Shown in pieces: positions 6,339 to 10,628 of a stretch of 10,628 nucleotides of DNA. The notes below the pieces were generated by a model. It had not been told where the DNA came from. It worked only from the letters and a program-made list of their open reading frames with translations, and searched no databases. The translations under genes and the position numbers were made by a program. How positions within the stretch are numbered: the first letter of the stretch is position 1; the number at the start of each line of letters is the position of its first letter. This stretch comes from Coprococcus sp. (lineage in GTDB: Bacteria > Bacillota > Clostridia > Lachnospirales > Lachnospiraceae), in NCBI GenBank assembly GCA_016297325.1, contig JAEDGW010000088.1, positions 1 through 10,628 on the forward strand, written 5' to 3'.

Positions 6339-6869
6339 CTACTTATTATTTACAGCATCTGCGCTGTTCATGTCGCCTTTATTCTTCATGACATCCCTGT
6401 TCTTCTGCGCCCAGAGCATAAGCGACTGGATATTTACCGACATTTTCTCGAGCTCCTCAAGAACAGCGTCAAATGTGGCGGCCTCAGTATCGTCGACTAT
6501 ACCGTCGGCAGTAATCTCTATAAGCTGCTCAGATATATCTTCCATCTTCTTGGATGAACCAAGGAACTGAAGTATAAGTCTGTCAAGGCTGTCTGCATTT
6601 ATAGGGCGGACAGTCTCCTTGCCTATCGGGCAGTCGCCGGAACAATATCCATTGCAGAGCTCTGGTATGTCATATGCCTTTGACATGGCTAACACTTCCT
6701 CTGGATAAGGAACCACCGTTCCAAGCTCTATCCTTGAAAGTCTTGTCCTGTCTATATTCAAAACCTCAGCACTCTTCTCCCTGCTTGTAAAACTGTCATT
6801 GGTCTTAGACGCATTGTAACGTGCAACATAATATTTATTATTAAGTGCCTTTGTTGCTTTTTTACTCAT
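6339..6869 (-). CDS. Helix-turn-helix protein with a three-cysteine cluster
   Basis: A 176-residue protein, family not named. Residues about 29-71 (REKSAEVLNIDRTRLSRIELG then PYPEEVLAMSKAYDIPEL) form an XRE-like helix-turn-helix with the typical end of the recognition region, SRIELG. Directly after it, LCNGYCSGDCPIG puts cysteines at 72, 76 and 80 (C-x3-C-x3-C), which could bind a metal or an iron-sulfur cluster or respond to redox; no fourth cysteine lies nearby. Residues about 91-160 are predicted helical (LDRLILQFLGSSKKMEDISEQL, FDAVLEELEKM) and acidic, probably for dimerisation or partner binding. AAGGAG (6876-6881) lies 6 bases before the ATG. The lysine-rich N terminus lacks a clear first helix, so DNA binding is likely but not proven. 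It lies 59 bases after the PPTase gene and 52 before prfC. Confidence 0.85.
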   Translation of the reverse strand: MSKKATKALNNKYYVARYNASKTNDSFTSREKSAEVLNIDRTRLSRIELGTVVPYPEEVLAMSKAYDIPELCNGYCSGDCPIGKETVRPINADSLDRLILQFLGSSKKMEDISEQLIEITADGIVDDTEAATFDAVLEELEKMSVNIQSLMLWAQKNRDVMKNKGDMNSADAVNNK

Positions 6870-6928
6870 TTTTTTCTCCTTGTGTGAAAGATCATAATTA
6901 CCTAATTAAACATAATAACATAGAAGCA

Positions 6929-7657
6929 TCATTTGGTGAAGCAAAATATATCCTTTGACGACAGATAACACACATTGCAAACCGCATTTACCGGTATGCA
7001 GACCGCCGCCACGCTTTTATCCGCTCTTTTGAAATCAAACTCCCCATCCTCATCATTATCACACATCTTTCTATCACCGTACAGATTCCATATATCATAC
7101 CCGATACTTTTCATGTAATCACTCTCCATCACATGCTTCTGGGTATCGTCATTCATCAGTATCCCTGTCCCGGTAAGCTTTACATATGCCTCTCTCCTGG
7201 TCCACACCGACACAGCATAAAGGTCCCGCTCTCTATCTGATAGATCATCCGAATTGCACATCTCTATATCTGAGGGCGAAAAAAGCCTGTTCACCACACT
7301 TGCCGGAAATCTCCTCACACATTCTATATCTATGCCACATGGCGCATCACCGGCTATCACAGCGACAAAACCAGAAGTGTGGCTTATAGAAAAATGCACG
7401 TCCGCATTTCCCGAAATATGAGGTTTGCCTCCCTTATCACAGGTATAAGACACAGCACTTTCTTCTATCCCAAATCGCTTATCAAGTGCGTAGGCAAGAA
7501 GCATCCCCGCAGCAAGACTTGTCCTCTTATCCTCAATACGCGCAAGCCGGTTTACTTTGCTCCGTCTATGCTCAGACACCATGTTCACGCAGGTATCAAA
7601 CACTGCCGCATATGAAAAAATACCTGTATCCATTATATAAGCATCAAAAACAGCCAT
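6929..7657 (-). CDS. Sfp-type 4'-phosphopantetheinyl transferase
   Basis: This enzyme moves the phosphopantetheine arm of coenzyme A onto a serine of a carrier protein (fatty-acid, polyketide or peptide synthesis). The 242 residues are close to Sfp (about 224). Motifs run in order: GKPHI (77-81), HFSISHTSGFVAV with His93, CGIDIE with Asp110 and Glu112, and WTRREAYVKLTGTG (152-165) with Glu156. These are the usual magnesium-binding and catalytic residues; the common WTxKEA reads WTRREA here, a conservative change. Start: AGGAG (7663-7667) lies 5 bases before the ATG; a second purine-rich AGGAGGGG lies at 7673-7680. No carrier protein, synthetase or acpP is nearby, so its target is unknown. It may serve the cell's acyl carrier protein in place of AcpS, or a pathway elsewhere. 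Only about 38 bases separate it from the upstream terminator. Confidence 0.92.
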   Translation of the reverse strand: MAVFDAYIMDTGIFSYAAVFDTCVNMVSEHRRSKVNRLARIEDKRTSLAAGMLLAYALDKRFGIEESAVSYTCDKGGKPHISGNADVHFSISHTSGFVAVIAGDAPCGIDIECVRRFPASVVNRLFSPSDIEMCNSDDLSDRERDLYAVSVWTRREAYVKLTGTGILMNDDTQKHVMESDYMKSIGYDIWNLYGDRKMCDNDEDGEFDFKRADKSVAAVCIPVNAVCNVCYLSSKDIFCFTK

Positions 7658-7695
7658 AACAACTCCTAATAACCCCTCCTATAGAGACATAAAAT

Positions 7696-7733
7696 TGGCG
7701 GATACTCACAGTCTATTCTGTGGATATCCGCCA
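7696..7733 (-). terminator. Terminator after the tubulin-like gene
   Basis: Outer arms TGGCGGATA (7696-7704) and TATCCGCCA (7725-7733) pair perfectly; inside them CACAG (7707-7711) and CTGTG (7718-7722) continue the stem around a 6-base loop. On the minus strand it is followed by AATTTTATG, a short T run. It begins 20 bases after the stop of the tubulin-like gene. Confidence 0.8.
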
Positions 7734-7752
7734 CAATATACTTAATTGAATT

Positions 7753-10323
7753 CTATATAACTACAAAGTCAGGGAAACTCTTCATATCCTTGTTCATCTC
7801 ATCTATATGAAGTCCCTTGTAATCATATACCGCGTTATATGCCATCTGCATCTCCACAGCACATTTCATCATGGAGATCGGAACACCGACAAAGAAATCA
7901 TCGATGGAAATCTCGATCTCACCAGGGTTAAGTGTTATGGAATCCTCTTTCTCATTGTAAGGACTCGCCATCAGTATGGCCTTAACTGCCTTGCTGAAAT
8001 ACGGCATCACGTTAGGTACAGATATATACTTCTTTGCCAGAAGCTTCTCTTTGTAATCATCTCTCAGAACGCACAGTGGCTGTTCCTCCGCTATATCACT
8101 TACGAATGCCTTTGCTGCCTCCTCCATGATAGCAGTTCTTCTGTCATTTATCGGAGATCCAAACATGACATTGAGATCCTGTTCTGTGAGTTTCTTGTCC
8201 GCAAATGCAACTGTGAACATCTTCTCAGGTCCATATGCACCAACTCCGGAGAAAAGTTCACGGTAGAGTTTCTCCATCTCATCCTTGACAGGAACTACAC
8301 GTCCGTTGTCGATGTTCGACTCATTGTCAAGCATGAATTTGATAATACCGGATCTCATCTCTTCTATCCTTCTGGAAGTGACATAATCCGTAGGAAGAAA
8401 CTCATGTCTCTTTGCCTTTTTAAGAATATTGATAACAGTCTGGCTTCCCTGAAGTGACAGATCCTCTATAGAACTCTTCAGGTCTTCACCGAACTGTGAA
8501 TATATCTCGTCAAGTCTCTCAGCTCTCTGCTGGAGCCATCTGAGTGTATCCCCAAACAGATCCTGTGCATCAAGTTCATCTATGAGCTTCGTTCTCTCCG
8601 CAGCCAGAGCCTCTTTTATACACGCATCATAGTATCCGCTCTCCGTCTCTCTCTTTGCAGAAGGGAATGTGAAGAATCTCTTTGCAACGATGGCTTTGAT
8701 GGAGTCTATGATTCTGGTATATTCTCCAGATGGAGTGTAATCCTTCATCATCTTCTCAAGCTTCTTAACCTCGGCTATCATGCCCTTTGTGGAATCCGTG
8801 ACTCCGGCACTAGGGGCGCCTATTATATCTATGGCACCGTATGGGCCAAATTCTTTCATATATTTGCTGATGACCTCATCAAGTGATCCCCAGAGCTTGT
8901 TCTTGAGGGATTTGATGATGACTGGAAGCTCTTTCTCAAAGCTCTCCATCTTCTTTGCAAATGCTTCCCTCACGCCATCAGTATTCTTCTTTATCATCTT
9001 GTATGTCGGTTTTGTGATCTGTCCATACTGTATAAGACCGTTGACACCAAGTTTGATATCAACTCCCGGCTCTTCCTGAAGAAATTCCGCAAGCTCAGAG
9101 AGAACAGCCTTTATATCAGCCTCCGCATTCCCCTCTTTGAATGGGGAACGGTAAAGCCCCTTGTACGCCTGTGAGAACAGATCATTCTCACACATATTCT
9201 CTATCTCTCTGATAGGAATGTGGTAATCGGCTTCACTTACGACTTTATAGTAACAGTTTGAATTCTTTATCAGATCATCATCATGTTCCATCTTCCAGCT
9301 TGTGATGGAGTAGCCCTCATTCTCAAAAAACATATCCCTGAGAAGCTTGCGGTCATTGTCAACATCATTGTTGCCAACGTATTTGTTGCTGGCAAGTCTG
9401 TATAAAAAGCTTGCCACATCCTTAAGGATAAATCCCTCCGGTATGTATCCCTGGGCATCCTTCCTGCCAGATACAAGCATACAAGCATCAAACAGGTTAT
9501 CCCTGATAACCATCTTGTTGTTCTTGCTGATAAAAGTATAATTGTCGTCCTTCTCAGAAAGCTTCATATAATAATCCACTTCCTTCATGGTCGCACATCC
9601 ATTGGCATTCAGACGTGATACCAGCTCCGTGTCATCATACACAGCCTTGTGGCCAAACAATACATCCGGCATGAGCAGACAGCCCCCCACCCTAAGGTTG
9701 TTCCATTTCTTTGCCCTGCCATAAGCACGTATATTGTATGCTACATCTGACAATATACCACTGCCTGTTCCACCTGAAACACCAGTCACAATGATGACAT
9801 CGACAGTTCCGCTATCCGTCCTGTCGTATACATCCTGCAGTTTATCAAACAGAAGCATCCTGACATCAGTATAAGCATTGGAAAACATAAGTCTTCCTAT
9901 CTGTCTGTTGCCCTTTGCTCCATCTCTTCCTATAGTCACTGCCGGGAATTCCGGATCCATCCAGTTTGCAAGATTCTCATGTATTGGATTCTTTGCAATT
10001 CCATTCTCAAGCACATTCTCAATATCAGGTCTATATATACTGATAACCTCAAGAGCATTAAACCCCACGCCCTCCTTGCTATCCTCTATGGTAGCTTCCA
10101 TCTCTGAAATATCAGAATCAATCATAAGAAAATTGATATTGTCCTCAGGTGTTATGTTGTCTGCCAACATTCCTTTCAGAGCACATACAGCCCTGCTGCC
10201 CAATCCACCCAGTCCAATAACAAGAAGATTTCCATTGAATCTGCCATCATGACTTATTTTACCGAAAACACGGATGTCCTTTAATTTGCTAAACTCTTCT
10301 TTCTGAGTATCAATAAGTATCAT
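7753..10323 (-). CDS. Large tubulin/FtsZ-superfamily protein (Tubulin_2-like)
   Basis: An 856-residue protein. The N-terminal third is a nucleotide-binding domain of the tubulin/FtsZ superfamily: GLGGLGSR at 37-44 (phosphate loop T1), FLMIDSD at about 66-72, GAKGNRQIGRLMF at about 135-147 (comparable to the FtsZ GAGANP loop), and GVSGGTGSGILSD at 181-193, containing the tubulin signature GGTGSG. NANGCATMKEVD (about 239-250) could be the T7-loop region, but the usual two acidic catalytic residues are not clear. The remaining 500 residues are mostly helical and charged, with heptad-like stretches at about 450-490 and 570-625. No signal peptide or membrane helix is seen, so it is probably cytosolic. 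Members occur in Clostridia as large proteins of unknown role; GTP binding is likely, filament formation is inference. AAGGAG (10332-10337) lies 8 bases before the ATG. It is not the division FtsZ, which is far shorter. Confidence 0.88.
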   Translation of the reverse strand: MILIDTQKEEFSKLKDIRVFGKISHDGRFNGNLLVIGLGGLGSRAVCALKGMLADNITPEDNINFLMIDSDISEMEATIEDSKEGVGFNALEVISIYRPDIENVLENGIAKNPIHENLANWMDPEFPAVTIGRDGAKGNRQIGRLMFSNAYTDVRMLLFDKLQDVYDRTDSGTVDVIIVTGVSGGTGSGILSDVAYNIRAYGRAKKWNNLRVGGCLLMPDVLFGHKAVYDDTELVSRLNANGCATMKEVDYYMKLSEKDDNYTFISKNNKMVIRDNLFDACMLVSGRKDAQGYIPEGFILKDVASFLYRLASNKYVGNNDVDNDRKLLRDMFFENEGYSITSWKMEHDDDLIKNSNCYYKVVSEADYHIPIREIENMCENDLFSQAYKGLYRSPFKEGNAEADIKAVLSELAEFLQEEPGVDIKLGVNGLIQYGQITKPTYKMIKKNTDGVREAFAKKMESFEKELPVIIKSLKNKLWGSLDEVISKYMKEFGPYGAIDIIGAPSAGVTDSTKGMIAEVKKLEKMMKDYTPSGEYTRIIDSIKAIVAKRFFTFPSAKRETESGYYDACIKEALAAERTKLIDELDAQDLFGDTLRWLQQRAERLDEIYSQFGEDLKSSIEDLSLQGSQTVINILKKAKRHEFLPTDYVTSRRIEEMRSGIIKFMLDNESNIDNGRVVPVKDEMEKLYRELFSGVGAYGPEKMFTVAFADKKLTEQDLNVMFGSPINDRRTAIMEEAAKAFVSDIAEEQPLCVLRDDYKEKLLAKKYISVPNVMPYFSKAVKAILMASPYNEKEDSITLNPGEIEISIDDFFVGVPISMMKCAVEMQMAYNAVYDYKGLHIDEMNKDMKSFPDFVVI

Positions 10324-10411
10324 AATTGCCTCTCCTTAAATATACGCGTACACAACTCCCCCATAAACAGATTCCCTGTACATAAGAATCCACGCTTTCA
10401 ATGTAACACTA

Positions 10412-10441
10412 TTTCTATTGATATTCAACAAAATATGTCAA
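10412..10441 (-). promoter_or_regulatory. Candidate promoter for the tubulin-like gene
   Basis: On the minus strand there is a perfect -35 TTGACA (10436-10441), an 18-base spacer and -10 TAGAAA (10412-10417, four of six consensus bases). The predicted start near 10405 leaves a leader of about 80 bases. It lies wholly between the stop of the upstream LOTUS-domain gene and this gene, so the two may be separate units. Confidence 0.55.
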
Positions 10442-10447
10442 TATTTT

Positions 10448-10461
10448 TGTAAAGATTTACA
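10448..10461. promoter_or_regulatory. 14-base palindrome, candidate operator
   Basis: TGTAAA-GA-TTTACA has perfect 6-base arms and a 2-base centre, too tight for an RNA hairpin but right for a dimeric DNA-binding protein. It ends 6 bases upstream of the -35 box at 10436-10441. An activator or repressor site is possible; the protein is unknown. Confidence 0.45.
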
Positions 10462-10499
10462 TATTTTTCACATAACAACTTGAATGGCATATCTAAAGA

Positions 10500-10628
10500 C
10501 TATTTTTCTATAACTTTCACTTTATCCCCAACGACCGAAAAGCATCCAAAGCTCTTTAAAAAGCTTGAAAATTTACTGTAACCATATTTCTTTATGCTGA
10601 AACCAGGAATAATACTCTTCAGATCTGT
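10500..10628 (-). CDS. C-terminal end of a LOTUS/OST-HTH domain protein (partial)
   Basis: An open minus-strand frame enters from the right edge and ends at the TAG at 10500-10502, giving 42 visible residues. They contain LKSIIPGFSIKKYGYSKFS followed by FLKS, then FGCFSVVGDKVKVIEK. The PGF-x-x-KKYGYSKFSxFLK pattern and the short beta-like end are characteristic of the LOTUS (OST-HTH) domain, an RNA-binding winged helix. In bacteria this domain commonly sits at the C terminus of NYN-domain (LabA/DUF88-like) RNases; that N-terminal part would lie outside the window. The stop lies 177 bases before the tubulin-like start, in the same direction. No convincing terminator follows it. The assignment rests on one short motif and is fairly but not fully certain. 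Confidence 0.72.
   Translation of the reverse strand, partial: TDLKSIIPGFSIKKYGYSKFSSFLKSFGCFSVVGDKVKVIEK

Noticed and set aside
7807..8457. 216-residue plus-strand frame opposite the tubulin-like gene
   Set aside because: Antisense shadow with biased composition; the minus-strand gene has the tubulin motifs and a good ribosome site.
1..10628. Mobile elements, CRISPR arrays, phage genes or a defence island
   Set aside because: No transposase, integrase, direct-repeat array or terminal inverted repeats were seen; gene content is mainly core.

Overview
The window looks like chromosomal DNA from a low-to-mid GC, spore-forming Clostridia, most likely a Lachnospiraceae relative. The evidence is a forespore sigma factor G gene, strong GGAGG-type ribosome binding sites on nearly every gene, a DUF1700/HAAS membrane protein, a large tubulin-like protein and a LOTUS-domain protein of kinds found in this group. 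The genus is not certain. No mobile element, CRISPR array or phage gene is visible.

Layout, left to right. (1) Positions 1-47 hold the 5' part of a minus-strand tRNA-Val(TAC), preceded by a near-consensus promoter with an A-rich upstream tract. (2) A minus-strand pair follows: a membrane-anchored transglutaminase-like protein (738-1805), then a DUF1700/HAAS two-helix membrane protein (177-704). (3) The only plus-strand unit is argH (2073-3482, arginine synthesis) with a tightly coupled 65-residue protein (3489-3686). It has a clear promoter and a leader inverted repeat, and it ends in a terminator shared with the converging sigG. (4) sigG (3760-4542, minus) stands alone between two terminators and has a hairpin beside its ribosome binding site. 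(5) A minus-strand run covers a Sfp-type phosphopantetheinyl transferase (6929-7657), an HTH protein with a three-cysteine cluster (6339-6869) and release factor 3, prfC (4691-6286). It is closed by a strong terminator at 4622-4666. (6) A large tubulin/FtsZ-superfamily protein of 856 residues (7753-10323, minus) has its own terminator and a candidate promoter with an adjacent palindrome. (7) At the right edge is the C-terminal end of a gene (10500-10628, minus) whose 42 visible residues read as a LOTUS/OST-HTH RNA-binding domain.

Most of the window is core metabolism, translation and sporulation. The least understood parts are the tubulin-like gene with its regulatory region and LOTUS-domain neighbour, the sigG leader hairpin, the argH leader repeat with its small downstream protein, and the transglutaminase/DUF1700 pair. 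Function beyond family membership is inference throughout.
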